Source: JAEUOS01 sp964470865
GTDB taxonomy: Bacteria; Pseudomonadota; Gammaproteobacteria; Burkholderiales; JAEUOS01
Assembly (NCBI GenBank): GCA_964470865.1
Contig: CAYYFR010000022.1
Span: 1 to 46,760, forward strand
Reading direction: 5' to 3'
Length of the DNA: 46,760 nt
Notes under the pieces: generated by a model
Databases searched by the model: none
Seen by the model: only the letters and a program-made list of their open reading frames with translations
Told to the model about the DNA's origin: nothing
Shown: positions 15,895-24,336 of the stretch, piece after piece
Layout of the letters: each line of letters begins with the position of its first letter
How positions within the stretch are numbered: the first letter of the stretch is position 1
Made by a program: the position numbers and the translations under genes

Positions 15895-16106
15895 GCTGGT
15901 TGCCCCTTTGAATGAAAAATCGCCACATGCCCCGGCCCGCATTACCAGCACTATCCCGGAGCACTCACCAGGTGCGCCGGCATTTTCGCGCGACTGTTTG
16001 CCTGCCTGCCGACTATTTCTCCCCCCGGCATCACGCAAGCTCTTCAATGACTAAGTCTATATTAATCGCCCCCACCCGTCATCCGACCGGTAGCGTCGCC
16101 GACAGA

Positions 16107-16985
16107 TCACGCAAGCGGCCCGAGACAATCGGCGAAACGCCGCGCGCAGGCATTGCCAAAATCGGTGGCCGTGATCGCCGGCGCGCGATCATGCACGTCC
16201 AGACCCAGGCGCGCCGCCGCGATCCGCTTGCCGTAGCAAACCAGGTGATCGATCGATTGCATCATGAACACCACACCCGGCAACAGGGTGCCGTACATCC
16301 GCAGGGCGTCCTCTTCGTTACCCGTTTGCCAGGCGTCGAATACCCGTGCCTGCCAATCGAAACTGTCAACCCCGATGACCATGCCGGCACAGCCGGCGCG
16401 CAGGTTGTCGGGCAGTTCAAGGCCGCCGCGGCCATTGAATACTGCCATGCCGGGGTTGGCCGCGATCACCTGGCGCATTTGCACCACCGGGCCTTCGCCC
16501 TTGAGCAGAACGAAGTTGCCACGCAGCGCGGCCAGCCGCGCGATCGATGCGGCGCTCAAGCCAACCCCCAGATACTCCGGTGCATTCTGGATCGCGCAGG
16601 GCAGGCCGGTGCGGGTCATGACCTCGGCGAAGAAATCGAAGTAAAAACGCTCGGGCCGGGTTCGATCACGCGGCGGCTGCAGGATCAGCCATTGCGCACC
16701 ATGCTCGGCAGCGAAGCCCGCCAGTTCGGCCTGCTCGTCCACCGTATCGCCCGAGACCGTGATGGCAATCGGCTTGCGGCCTGCAGCACCCTCGGCCAGC
16801 CAGGCGATGACATCGCGCTTTTCACGGGCTGAAAGCTTGCCCATCTCGGTGGCCAGGCCCAGCGCGGCGATGCCATGACAGGGGTTGGCAACGCAGGCTG
16901 CGATCTGCCGCCGCATGGCGCTTCGATCAAGCCCGCCAGCGGGCCCGAAAAACGCATACAGGATCGGATAGATGCCTGCAAACAC
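16107..16985 (-). CDS. Dihydrodipicolinate synthase/N-acetylneuraminate lyase family protein, variant active site
   Basis: TIM-barrel class I aldolase/dehydratase of the DapA family acting on 2-oxo acids through a Schiff base. The GTG at 16985 is preferred because GAGGG (16998-16994) lies 8 nt ahead; a GTG at 16994 is the alternative. The 292-residue product keeps the Schiff-base lysine in FVLLKGEGPVV. The catalytic Tyr of true DapA (YNVP) is replaced: CAIQNAPEYLG has Gln. The GTTGE loop is GLATEMGK. So it is not the lysine-pathway enzyme but a divergent lyase or dehydratase. It begins 11 bp after the D-2-hydroxyacid dehydrogenase stop and ends the operon; the substrate is unknown. Confidence 0.82.
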   Translation of the reverse strand: MFAGIYPILYAFFGPAGGLDRSAMRRQIAACVANPCHGIAALGLATEMGKLSAREKRDVIAWLAEGAAGRKPIAITVSGDTVDEQAELAGFAAEHGAQWLILQPPRDRTRPERFYFDFFAEVMTRTGLPCAIQNAPEYLGVGLSAASIARLAALRGNFVLLKGEGPVVQMRQVIAANPGMAVFNGRGGLELPDNLRAGCAGMVIGVDSFDWQARVFDAWQTGNEEDALRMYGTLLPGVVFMMQSIDHLVCYGKRIAAARLGLDVHDRAPAITATDFGNACARRFADCLGPLA

Positions 16986-16996
16986 GCCCGACACCC

Positions 16997-18016
16997 TCAG
17001 GCCAGGCCCAGGCGCGGATGCGCCAGAACCTCGCGATTGACCACATACTCGGGACGCCGCCCTGCCAGCGCATCGACGATGCTTTGCAGTCCGATGGCAG
17101 CCATGTTGTGAAAGCACTCGTCGGTCCAGCACAGCGAATGCGGGGTGACGATCACGTTGTCCATGGCGAGCAGCGGGTTGGCCGGATCGACCGGCTCCTG
17201 CTCGAACACGTCGGTGGCGGCGCCGGCGATGCGCCCGCTCCTCAACGCCTCGATCAGGGCAGGCTCGTCGACGATGGGGCCGCGCGCCACGTTGATCAGA
17301 TAGGCGGATCGTTTCATGCGCGCGAATTGCGGCGCGCCGACCAGATGCCGCGTGCTTTCGTTCAGGAGGCAGGTCACCACCACGAAGTCGGATTGCGCAA
17401 GCAGGGTGTCGAGGTCGACCTTGCGCGCGCCGATGTAACCCAGTTCGACGCTGTTGGCATAGGGATCGGCCGCCAGCAACTGCAGGTCGAATGTGCCCGC
17501 CATGCGCAGCAGCTCGCGCCCGATGCCGCCGGCGCCGATCACGCCGAGCGTGCGGCCCGAAAGTCCCATGCCCATGTTGTCCATGCGCTCGTTCCAGCGC
17601 CCTGTGCGCGTAAGCCGGTCCTTGAGAAACAGGCGTCCGGCCAATGCCAGCATGAAGGTCAGCGCGATGGTCGCCACCGGCCGCGGCATCGCCGCCGGTG
17701 TATTGGTCACCAGCACGCCGGCGGCGGTCATGGCGGCCACGTCCACCGAGTCATAGCCCACGCCATGGCGTGCGATCACCCGGACCCGGCAATCCGTGCC
17801 GGCGACCGCCGCCGCCGGCACGCGCGGGGTGTTGACGTAGAGCGCATCGTAGGCAGCGGCATGTTCGGGCCCGAGTTGCGCCAGCTTGTGCGGCAAATAC
17901 TCCCAATCGATCTGCGGCGCGTCGTCGAGAATCTTCAGTGCCGCACGGCCGAACGCCGGTTCGCCGCGTGAGTCGAGAAAGTCGCGCGTAATCCCCACCT
18001 TGAAGCGTTCGCTCAT
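16997..18016 (-). CDS. D-2-hydroxyacid dehydrogenase (NAD-binding)
   Basis: A 339-residue NAD(P)-dependent oxidoreductase of the D-isomer 2-hydroxyacid dehydrogenase family, interconverting 2-oxo and D-2-hydroxy acids. The nucleotide fold GVIGAGGIGRELL is at about residues 157-169. The catalytic Arg is in INVARGPIVDEPAL, the Glu in ATDVFEQEPVD, and the His in VIVTPHSLCW, so the active set is complete. The ATG at 18016 overlaps the stop of the HpcH/HpaI aldolase gene (ATGA), indicating translational coupling. Aldolase plus dehydrogenase plus DapA-like lyase suggests catabolism of a sugar acid or 2-oxo-3-deoxy acid, an inference from context. Confidence 0.92.
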   Translation of the reverse strand: MSERFKVGITRDFLDSRGEPAFGRAALKILDDAPQIDWEYLPHKLAQLGPEHAAAYDALYVNTPRVPAAAVAGTDCRVRVIARHGVGYDSVDVAAMTAAGVLVTNTPAAMPRPVATIALTFMLALAGRLFLKDRLTRTGRWNERMDNMGMGLSGRTLGVIGAGGIGRELLRMAGTFDLQLLAADPYANSVELGYIGARKVDLDTLLAQSDFVVVTCLLNESTRHLVGAPQFARMKRSAYLINVARGPIVDEPALIEALRSGRIAGAATDVFEQEPVDPANPLLAMDNVIVTPHSLCWTDECFHNMAAIGLQSIVDALAGRRPEYVVNREVLAHPRLGLA

Positions 18017-18798
18017 TTTTTCACCTCCGGAAAATCACGCATGGCCGCGATGCCCTGGGCCAGTGCGGCCTGCAACATCAGTTGGTCGATGCCATAGGCC
18101 AGCAGACGATAGCCGTGCCCCAGGTACTCGCGCGCCAGGTCGGAATCGGTAGCGAGGTACGCCGCGGTCTTGCCGTGGCTGGCGCATGCGCGCTCGATGC
18201 GCCGTACCGCAGCCAGGTAATCCGGGTGCGCGAACTGCCCGGGAATGCCCATGAAATTGGTCAGATCGAAGTGCCCCAGCCACAACGCGTCGATGCCCGG
18301 CACCGCCGCGATGGCTTCCACCTCACCCAGGCCCTCGACCGTTTCGATTTGCGCGATCACCATGGTGCGCGCGTGCAGCGCGGCGATCTTGGCAGCCACA
18401 TCACCGCCCTGATAGTCGTCGTGTGCGAAGCCGAATGCGGCGCCGCGCCGGCCCAACGGTGGATAGCGGGTACAGGCAACGATGTGCGCCGCTTCCTCCG
18501 CACTGCCGACCATTGGCACCATGATCCCCAAGGCGCCAATATCGAGCGCCCGCGCAATGAAATGGTATTCGCCGCGCGGCACCCGAACCATGGGCACGAC
18601 ACCCAGACCGCGGCACAGGGCGAACTGGGTCTTCAAGGTTTCAAACTCCAGTCCGGAATGCTCCATGTCGTACAGAACATAGTCGGCGCCGGCATTGCGA
18701 CAGATCTGCGGCAGACCGGGGCTGAACATCTCGAACACCATGGCGCCGAACGCATGGCCGCCACGCGCCAGGGTTTCTTTTACCGGGTTTGAACGCAA
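18013..18798 (-). CDS. HpcH/HpaI-family class II aldolase
   Basis: A 261-residue metal-dependent aldolase of the HpcH/HpaI/citrate-lyase-beta-like family, cleaving 4-hydroxy-2-oxo acids to pyruvate plus an aldehyde. The start is the TTG at 18798, preceded by AAGGAG six nt upstream; the downstream reading RSNPVKETLARGGHAFG is the family N-terminus. Seen: YDMEHSGLE, PLGRRGAAFGFAHDDY (catalytic Arg region), and metal-binding Glu and Asp in IAQIETVEGL and LWLGHFDLTNFMG. It starts 46 bp after the first NUDIX gene and overlaps the dehydrogenase start, so it is central in the operon. Confidence 0.9.
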   Translation of the reverse strand: MRSNPVKETLARGGHAFGAMVFEMFSPGLPQICRNAGADYVLYDMEHSGLEFETLKTQFALCRGLGVVPMVRVPRGEYHFIARALDIGALGIMVPMVGSAEEAAHIVACTRYPPLGRRGAAFGFAHDDYQGGDVAAKIAALHARTMVIAQIETVEGLGEVEAIAAVPGIDALWLGHFDLTNFMGIPGQFAHPDYLAAVRRIERACASHGKTAAYLATDSDLAREYLGHGYRLLAYGIDQLMLQAALAQGIAAMRDFPEVKK

Positions 18799-18844
18799 CA
18801 GAGACTCCTTGAAGAGAATTGCCACAAGGCCGGCGGCGGCCGCA

Positions 18845-19690
18845 TCACTTTGCCGGCGCGTACTTGGCGCCGTCCCAGACCAGCCGGGTCGGACCGGGAA
18901 TCGCCTGCTGCGACTGCGGATGCAATGCATCGCCCGGCAGCGCCAGGCAGCGCACGCCGCCATCCTCGAAGGTCACCGGCTGCAGCACGGGCGGTTGTTG
19001 CGAACGCGCATCCGCCAGCAGCATTTCGATGCTGTCGTACTGCGCCAGGTGCTGCAGGCTCATGTAGGTGGGCGGCGCCAGCTTGATGCTGCCGCTTGTC
19101 CAGCGTGCAAGCGCCGCGCGCGGGCTGAGCCACTCACTGTGCGTGGCCTCGAAGTCGTCATGCACCGCCGCCTGCTCCGGCGGCGCCACCGCCAGGAAAA
19201 AGCGTGCGTCGAAACGCTTGGCGAGTATCGCCGGTGTGACCCAGCGGACCCATGGCACCAGGGCGGCGGCGTCGAGCATGGCATCGAGCGAAGCCAAGAC
19301 CTCAGCCAGCGGTACCTTGCCATTGAGGCGCTCGCGCGCTGCCCGCAGGTCACCGGCCAGGCCATGCGCCAGAAGAACACCGGCTTCCTCGAAGGTTTCG
19401 CGCGCCGCGGCCACAAACATGCCGGCCGCCCGCTCGCGCGGCAGCTCTTCGCCCAGCGCCGCGACATCGAGGTCCGCAACGCCGTGCACCCGAGCCAGCA
19501 TGGCCGCCGAACTGTCGGCCGCATCCACCTTGCCGCCGGGAAATACATGCGCTTCGCCCAGCACATCCGACAGGCCGCTGCGCTTGACCATGAACACCTC
19601 GAAGCCGCCGGGCGCGCCGCGCAACAGCAGCACCGTGGCGGCATCGCGCGGCAGCGCCACTTCCTTGGTTGCGTCCGGTCCGAATTGCAT
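18845..19690 (-). CDS. NUDIX hydrolase with split NUDIX box (NUDT19-like), copy 1
   Basis: A 281-residue NUDIX pyrophosphohydrolase. The start is the ATG at 19690 (MQFGPDATKEVALPRDAATV). The NUDIX box is interrupted: HVFPGGKVDAADSS is separated by about 35 residues from AARETFEEAGVLLA. This is the layout of the NUDT19/acyl-CoA diphosphatase branch, which suggests hydrolysis of CoA or its esters rather than mutagenic nucleotides; the substrate is inferred. A paralogue with the same layout lies on the other side of tag. The start overlaps the tag stop by one base (TGATG). Confidence 0.87.
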   Translation of the reverse strand: MQFGPDATKEVALPRDAATVLLLRGAPGGFEVFMVKRSGLSDVLGEAHVFPGGKVDAADSSAAMLARVHGVADLDVAALGEELPRERAAGMFVAAARETFEEAGVLLAHGLAGDLRAARERLNGKVPLAEVLASLDAMLDAAALVPWVRWVTPAILAKRFDARFFLAVAPPEQAAVHDDFEATHSEWLSPRAALARWTSGSIKLAPPTYMSLQHLAQYDSIEMLLADARSQQPPVLQPVTFEDGGVRCLALPGDALHPQSQQAIPGPTRLVWDGAKYAPAK

Positions 19691-20280
19691 CAGCCCTCCC
19701 TTGGTGTCACTTGGCGGTGGCGAAAGCATCCGGCTTCATGGTCATTGAACATGCCGGTGGCCTGCATCAGGGACTGGCAAATCGTCGGGCCGACGAATTT
19801 GCAGCCATAGCCCGAAAGCGCCTTGCTCATCGCGGCCGACTGCGGGGTCGCCACCGGCGCGTCTCGGTATGAACGCCAATGATTGATGACCGGATCGCCG
19901 TCGACAAAGCGCCAAAGAAACGCCGCCAGCGAGCCATGCTCGTCACGCATGCGGCGCACCGCTTTCGCGTTGACCACTGCGGCATTGACCTTGGCGCGAT
20001 TGCGCACGATGCCGGGATCGGCCAGGAGCTTCTCTATTCTGGCGCTGCCGAAGCGGGCGACGCGATCGGCATCAAAGCCTGCGAAAGCGACGCGATAGTT
20101 TTCGCGCTTTTTCAAAATGGTGATCCACGACAGGCCGGCCTGCGCGCCTTCAAGGATCAGCATTTCAAACAGATGGGTGTCGTCATGCGAAGGCACACCC
20201 CACTCATGATCATGATAGTGCAGATACAAGGGATCCTCGGAGACCCAGCCGCAACGATGCACCCGGGTTTCCTGAAGCAT
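19690..20280 (-). CDS. tag: DNA-3-methyladenine glycosylase I (Tag)
   Basis: A 196-residue helix-hairpin-helix glycosylase that removes 3-methyladenine from alkylated DNA. The start is the ATG at 20280 (MLQETRVHRCGWVSEDP); a GTG at 20286, overlapping the upstream NUDIX stop as GTGA, is the alternative. Family marks: RCGWV (zinc-ligand Cys), YHDHEWGVPSHDD, LEGAQAGLSWITILKKRENYR and SGYGCKFVGPTICQSLMQATG. Zinc-ligand residues near the C-terminus are present in NDHEAGCFRH. It is flanked on both sides by overlapping NUDIX genes. Confidence 0.95.
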   Translation of the reverse strand: MLQETRVHRCGWVSEDPLYLHYHDHEWGVPSHDDTHLFEMLILEGAQAGLSWITILKKRENYRVAFAGFDADRVARFGSARIEKLLADPGIVRNRAKVNAAVVNAKAVRRMRDEHGSLAAFLWRFVDGDPVINHWRSYRDAPVATPQSAAMSKALSGYGCKFVGPTICQSLMQATGMFNDHEAGCFRHRQVTPREG

Positions 20281-20282
20281 CG

Positions 20283-21194
20283 TCACGGGCCAGCAAACAA
20301 ACTGTCGATGCCCTCAACCGGTTCGAAGCGCCCGTCGCGAAAGATCAGGCGGGTGGGGCCCGGCATGACACGCGTCGGACTGGAATGCGCGGCGTCGCCC
20401 GGGTATGCCACCACGCGCGTGCCGTCGAGTTCGAACGGTTGCGGGTCGATCACCCGCGGCCACAGGCCGGAATCCCGGTGCATCGCCACCGCGACACTTG
20501 GGTAGGTCGCCAGTTCCAGAAGACTCATCAACTGCGGCGCTGCCAGCATGATTTCGCGTAGACGATAGCGCTGCAAAGCCGCACGCGGACTCAGCCACAC
20601 GCTTTCGGTGGCCTCGTGGTTGTCGTGCCGCGCGATCTGGTCCTGCGGTGCGCGCGTCAGGAAGAAGCGCGAGTCAAAGCGCTTCCTTGCCAGCGACGGC
20701 ATTTTCGGTGTGATCCAGCGTGACCAGGGCTTGAGGGCACTGACGCTCAAGCGCAGGTCGAGTTCCTCGAGCACCTCGATGAACGAGAAGCCGGAGCGCA
20801 CGCGACGGGTTGCCTCGTCCGCATACTCCGCACCTGCCGGTCGGCCATCGCGCCGCGTCGCCAGCAACACACCTGCTTCTTCAAAGGTTTCGCGCGCGGC
20901 CGCGACGTAGCATGCGGCCGCAGCCCGCACCTCGAGCGCAGGGTCGCCGAGCGCTGCGTGCAAGGCCTTGTCATCGGAATCGATGCGCGCCAGCATGTCT
21001 TCAGCGCTATCGGCGCGGTCGACCTTGCCGCCAGGAAACACATAGGCACCGCCCAGCACTTCGGAATCGTCATGACGCCGCTGCATCAAAAGCTCCAGGC
21101 CATCGGCACCGTCTCGCAACAAGAGGACCGTGGCCGACGGCCGCGGTGGTGTCTCGACGACTTCGTGATTGATGCGGAATTGCGCGGAACTCAT
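20283..21194 (-). CDS. NUDIX hydrolase with split NUDIX box (NUDT19-like), copy 2
   Basis: A 303-residue paralogue of the protein at 18845-19690. The split box reads YVFPGGKVDRADSAEDM, then about 38 residues, then AARETFEEAGVLLA. Both copies share a downstream RFDSRFF/RFDARFF segment and end in PGPTRL followed by the last 15-20 residues. It is the first gene of the likely six-gene minus-strand operon, with 220 bp of divergent intergenic DNA before the Ldh-family gene. A CoA-ester or similar diphosphate substrate is probable from the family; two copies may differ in specificity. Confidence 0.87.
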   Translation of the reverse strand: MSSAQFRINHEVVETPPRPSATVLLLRDGADGLELLMQRRHDDSEVLGGAYVFPGGKVDRADSAEDMLARIDSDDKALHAALGDPALEVRAAAACYVAAARETFEEAGVLLATRRDGRPAGAEYADEATRRVRSGFSFIEVLEELDLRLSVSALKPWSRWITPKMPSLARKRFDSRFFLTRAPQDQIARHDNHEATESVWLSPRAALQRYRLREIMLAAPQLMSLLELATYPSVAVAMHRDSGLWPRVIDPQPFELDGTRVVAYPGDAAHSSPTRVMPGPTRLIFRDGRFEPVEGIDSLFAGP

Positions 21195-21414
21195 GTTTGA
21201 CTCCTGACATCTTTCCCGCTGAAGCCGCCGCGTGTTGCCGCTGCGATGCCCGAATACGCCGGCGCAGCAAGGGTTATTGAAGAAAGTGCCGGTGCGGGAG
21301 ATTGGGAGGGTGATTGGAACACGTCGCTGCGACTTTTTGCCCGCCTTACGGGCTTTTTGGCCACGTATCCAGACAGTTACAATCGCGCTGCATTATCGGC
21401 CGTGGAGGCGATTA

Positions 21415-22506
21415 ATGCAAACCAGCCACAGCTTTCCGGAGACAAAGCCAATGCAAGCACGCTATGCCGTCGAGGCACTGACAGGCCACGCCCGCGCCCT
21501 TCTTGTGGCCGCCGGGATGGATGCCGACAAAGCCGCCAGCGTCGCCGAAATTTTGGTCGAAGGTGATCTGATGGGGCACGACACGCACGGCCTGGCCTTG
21601 CTCGGCCCCTACCTGGGTGAGCTTGATAGCGGCGCGATGACCAGGAGCGGCGCGCCGCTTTTGCTCAACCAGCGGCCTGCCACCCAGGTGTGGGACGGGT
21701 TGCGCCTGCCCGGACCGTGGCTGGTGGTACAGGCGCTCGAAGCCTGCGCCAGCATGGCGCGCACCTATGGCACCGGCACGGTGGTGATACGCCGATCGCA
21801 CCATATCGCCGCGCTGACTACCTACCTCAAGCGCGCCACCGACCAGGGCCTGCTGATGCTGCTGTACTGCAGCGACCGCAACAGCGCCAGCGTCGCTCCC
21901 TATGGCGGACGCGATCCGGTATTCAGCCCCAACCCGATGGCCTTCGGCATTCCGACCGGCGGCGAGCCCATCCTGGTGGATGTGTCATGTTCGATCACCA
22001 CCAACGGCATGAGCGGGCGCCTGGCCAAGGAAGGCAAGCGCTTTCCCGGCAAGTGGCTGCTCGACGACAAGGGCGAGCCTACGGATGACCCGAAGTTCGG
22101 CCTGCCCGACGGCGGCGGTTCCATCCAGTTGCTGGGCGGCACCGATGCCGGCCACAAGGGCTATGGCCTGACACTCCTGGTGGAATCCCTCACTGGCGGC
22201 CTTGCGGCCCACGGCCGCGCCGATCCAAAAGACGGCTGGGGCGCCACCGTGTTCGTGCAGTTGCTCGACCCCGAGGCGTTCGGTGGCCTGGAAGGTGCAA
22301 CCCGCCAGCTTGACTTCGTAGCCGCAGCCTGCCATGCCTCGACCCCGCGCATCTCCGGCCAACCGGTTCGGCTACCCGGCGAACGTGCGCAGGCCCGGCG
22401 TGCAGACCAGATCGCGCATGGCGTGTTGCTGCATGCGTCGATCATGCCGATGCTGGCTCCCTGGACGCAAAAGCTCGGCGTTGCAACGCCGCAGGCACTG
22501 CCTTGA
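21415..22506 (+). CDS. Malate/L-lactate/ureidoglycolate dehydrogenase family oxidoreductase (Ldh_2)
   Basis: A 363-residue NAD(P)-dependent dehydrogenase of the type-2 malate/L-lactate (LDH2/YlbC/ComC) family, oxidising 2-hydroxy acids. The start is the ATG at 21415, with GGAGG six nt upstream; the reading further upstream is extension. The family pattern is seen in GDLMGHDTHGLALLGPY (catalytic His), IRRSHHIAAL, PYGGRDPVFSPNPMAFGIP (nucleotide loop) and GGTDAGHKGYGLTLLVE. It is divergent from the NUDIX operon. The convergent hydratase gene ends only 4 bp away, leaving no room for a conventional terminator. Confidence 0.9.
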   Translation: MQTSHSFPETKPMQARYAVEALTGHARALLVAAGMDADKAASVAEILVEGDLMGHDTHGLALLGPYLGELDSGAMTRSGAPLLLNQRPATQVWDGLRLPGPWLVVQALEACASMARTYGTGTVVIRRSHHIAALTTYLKRATDQGLLMLLYCSDRNSASVAPYGGRDPVFSPNPMAFGIPTGGEPILVDVSCSITTNGMSGRLAKEGKRFPGKWLLDDKGEPTDDPKFGLPDGGGSIQLLGGTDAGHKGYGLTLLVESLTGGLAAHGRADPKDGWGATVFVQLLDPEAFGGLEGATRQLDFVAAACHASTPRISGQPVRLPGERAQARRADQIAHGVLLHASIMPMLAPWTQKLGVATPQALP

Positions 22507-22510
22507 AGAC

Positions 22511-23335
22511 TCAGGCGGTTATTTCCATCCTTACTTCGCCGACACCATCGACCACAAACGAAACGCGCTCGCCAACCTGTGGAAAGCGGGTTGTCACCAG
22601 ACTGCCGGTGGTCACGAATTCGCCCGCGCGCAAGCCCTGGCCACGAGTCTGCAGGTGCCGCACGATCCACAGCATCGCGTCCAGCGGGTGCCCCAGCACA
22701 TCACGCCCGTGACCCGCCCCCGCTTCCACCCCGTTGACAGTGGCCACGCCGCGCAGGGCCGCCAGGTCGAGCCCCTGCCAATCGGTCTTCCAGTCGCCCA
22801 GCACAACGCCATGGTTCCATGCGTTGTCGGCAGCCAGGGACAGCATGGTCGCACCCTCGTCCCGGCCGAAGCGACTGTAATCGGCACCGCGATCGTCGAT
22901 CAACTCGAACGCTGCGCACACCCCGCCGATATGCGCGGCAATCGCAGCCCGGGTCGAGGGCGGCGCGTCGACACTGGTATCGCTATCCACCAGAAATGCG
23001 AGTTCGCATTCGAAACCGATATGCACGCCCGCGCCTGCGCTGACGGTGGCCGGCGAGCGCTGCACGGCGCTGGCCAGCACCTGACCGGCGATGGAGTCGC
23101 CGTAGCCGACAAACGCGCGCATGGCTGGCGTGGTGAGGGCGATCTTGTGCCCTGCGCGCGGTCCGCGCCCGGTCGCGCAGCGCAGGGCCACCAGCGCATC
23201 CTGCACCGCGTAGGCCTGGGCGACGGATTCCGGCGTTGCGGCGCCGGCCAGCGGCGCAAATGGCCGGCGTTGCGCGTGCTCGGCATCGAGCCAGCGCGCC
23301 GCCGCGTTGATCTTGCCACCAGACACCTGGTTCAT
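22511..23335 (-). CDS. 2-oxopent-4-enoate hydratase/fumarylacetoacetase-fold protein (MhpD-like)
   Basis: A 274-residue FAH-fold protein resembling 2-hydroxypenta-2,4-dienoate hydratases and 4-oxalocrotonate decarboxylases. The start is the ATG at 23335 (MNQVSGGKINAAARWLDAEH), with AGGGA about 9 nt upstream. Seen: GHKIALTTPAMRAF, metal-binding acidic residues in GFECELAFLVDSD and AAFELIDDR, and GHPLDAMLWIVRHL near the end. It could act in meta-cleavage catabolism of aromatics together with the FAD monooxygenase elsewhere in the window, but no ring-cleavage dioxygenase is visible. It is divergent from an EamA transporter. Confidence 0.85.
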   Translation of the reverse strand: MNQVSGGKINAAARWLDAEHAQRRPFAPLAGAATPESVAQAYAVQDALVALRCATGRGPRAGHKIALTTPAMRAFVGYGDSIAGQVLASAVQRSPATVSAGAGVHIGFECELAFLVDSDTSVDAPPSTRAAIAAHIGGVCAAFELIDDRGADYSRFGRDEGATMLSLAADNAWNHGVVLGDWKTDWQGLDLAALRGVATVNGVEAGAGHGRDVLGHPLDAMLWIVRHLQTRGQGLRAGEFVTTGSLVTTRFPQVGERVSFVVDGVGEVRMEITA

Positions 23336-23430
23336 GATTGCCGTTCCCTTTTGATGCATGTGGCCGCGATTATCGGCCTTTCACGCCCACAGGTCGAATC
23401 CGTACATCGCTTCGGGCTCGAAGGCGCGGC

Positions 23431-24336
23431 ATGCTGAACCGGCCGGAGCCGAACCGGCTGCGCGGCTTGATCCTGATGGTCGGCGCTGGCCTGTGCTGGA
23501 GCATGGGCGGCCTGGTGGTGCGCTCGCTGACCCTGCAGGATGCCTGGGCGATCGTCTTCTGGCGCTCGATTTTCATGGCCCTCTTCGTGGCGGTGGTGCT
23601 GCTGGTGCTGCATCGTCGCAGCATGCTGACCGAAGTACGCGCCATCGGCCCGGCCGGCTGCGTGGCCGCGCTGTGTCTGGCTGCGCAAATCTATTTGTTC
23701 ATACTTTCCCTGCGCAACACCTCGACTGCGCACACCTTTGTGTTGATGAGCATCTCGCCGTTGGTGACCGCGCTGGCCGGGCGCCTGTTCCTAGGCGAGC
23801 GTGTGGTGTGGACCACCTGGGTGGCGATCGGCGTGGCGCTCGCCGGCATCGGCGTGATGTTCGGCGGTGGCTTTGCGGCGCAGTCCGAGCGCGCCCATTT
23901 GATCGGCAACCTGTTCGCTCTCGGTATACCGCTGGCCTACGCCTGCCAGATCCTCGCCGTGCGGCAGGTGCGTGGCAAGGCGGACGCGCCACCCAACCTG
24001 TTGCCTACCATCCTGGTCGGTGGCCTGGTCGCCGCCGCACCGGCTGCGTTATTGGCACCCAGCCTGGCGGCGAGCACCCCCGACATGCTGCTGCTGGCCT
24101 TCATGGGCTGCATTCAGTTGGGCCTGGGTTGCCTGTTGATGACACTCGCGGTACCGCATTTGCGTGCCGCCGAAATGGGTCTGCTGGCGCTGCTCGAAAC
24201 CATCCTTGCGCCACTCTGGGTATGGCTGGGCGTCGGTGAAACGCCGGGCACGGGCGCACTCATCGGCGGTGGCATGATCGTAGGCGCCCTGCTGGTCAAC
24301 GGGCTTTTCAGCCTGCGCCACGACTCAAGGCGGTAG
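23431..24336 (+). CDS. EamA/DMT-family transporter 1
   Basis: A 301-residue drug/metabolite transporter with two EamA repeats and about ten transmembrane helices, all hydrophobic segments being easy to see (for example LILMVGAGLCWSMGGLVV, AIVFWRSIFMALFVAVVLL, LLALLETILAPLWVWLGV). The start is the ATG at 23431, MLNRPEPNRLRGLI. It probably exports a small metabolite. The last 29 bp overlap the 3' end of the convergent EamA gene 24308-25273. It is divergent from the hydratase gene with 95 bp between starts. Confidence 0.9.
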   Translation: MLNRPEPNRLRGLILMVGAGLCWSMGGLVVRSLTLQDAWAIVFWRSIFMALFVAVVLLVLHRRSMLTEVRAIGPAGCVAALCLAAQIYLFILSLRNTSTAHTFVLMSISPLVTALAGRLFLGERVVWTTWVAIGVALAGIGVMFGGGFAAQSERAHLIGNLFALGIPLAYACQILAVRQVRGKADAPPNLLPTILVGGLVAAAPAALLAPSLAASTPDMLLLAFMGCIQLGLGCLLMTLAVPHLRAAEMGLLALLETILAPLWVWLGVGETPGTGALIGGGMIVGALLVNGLFSLRHDSRR

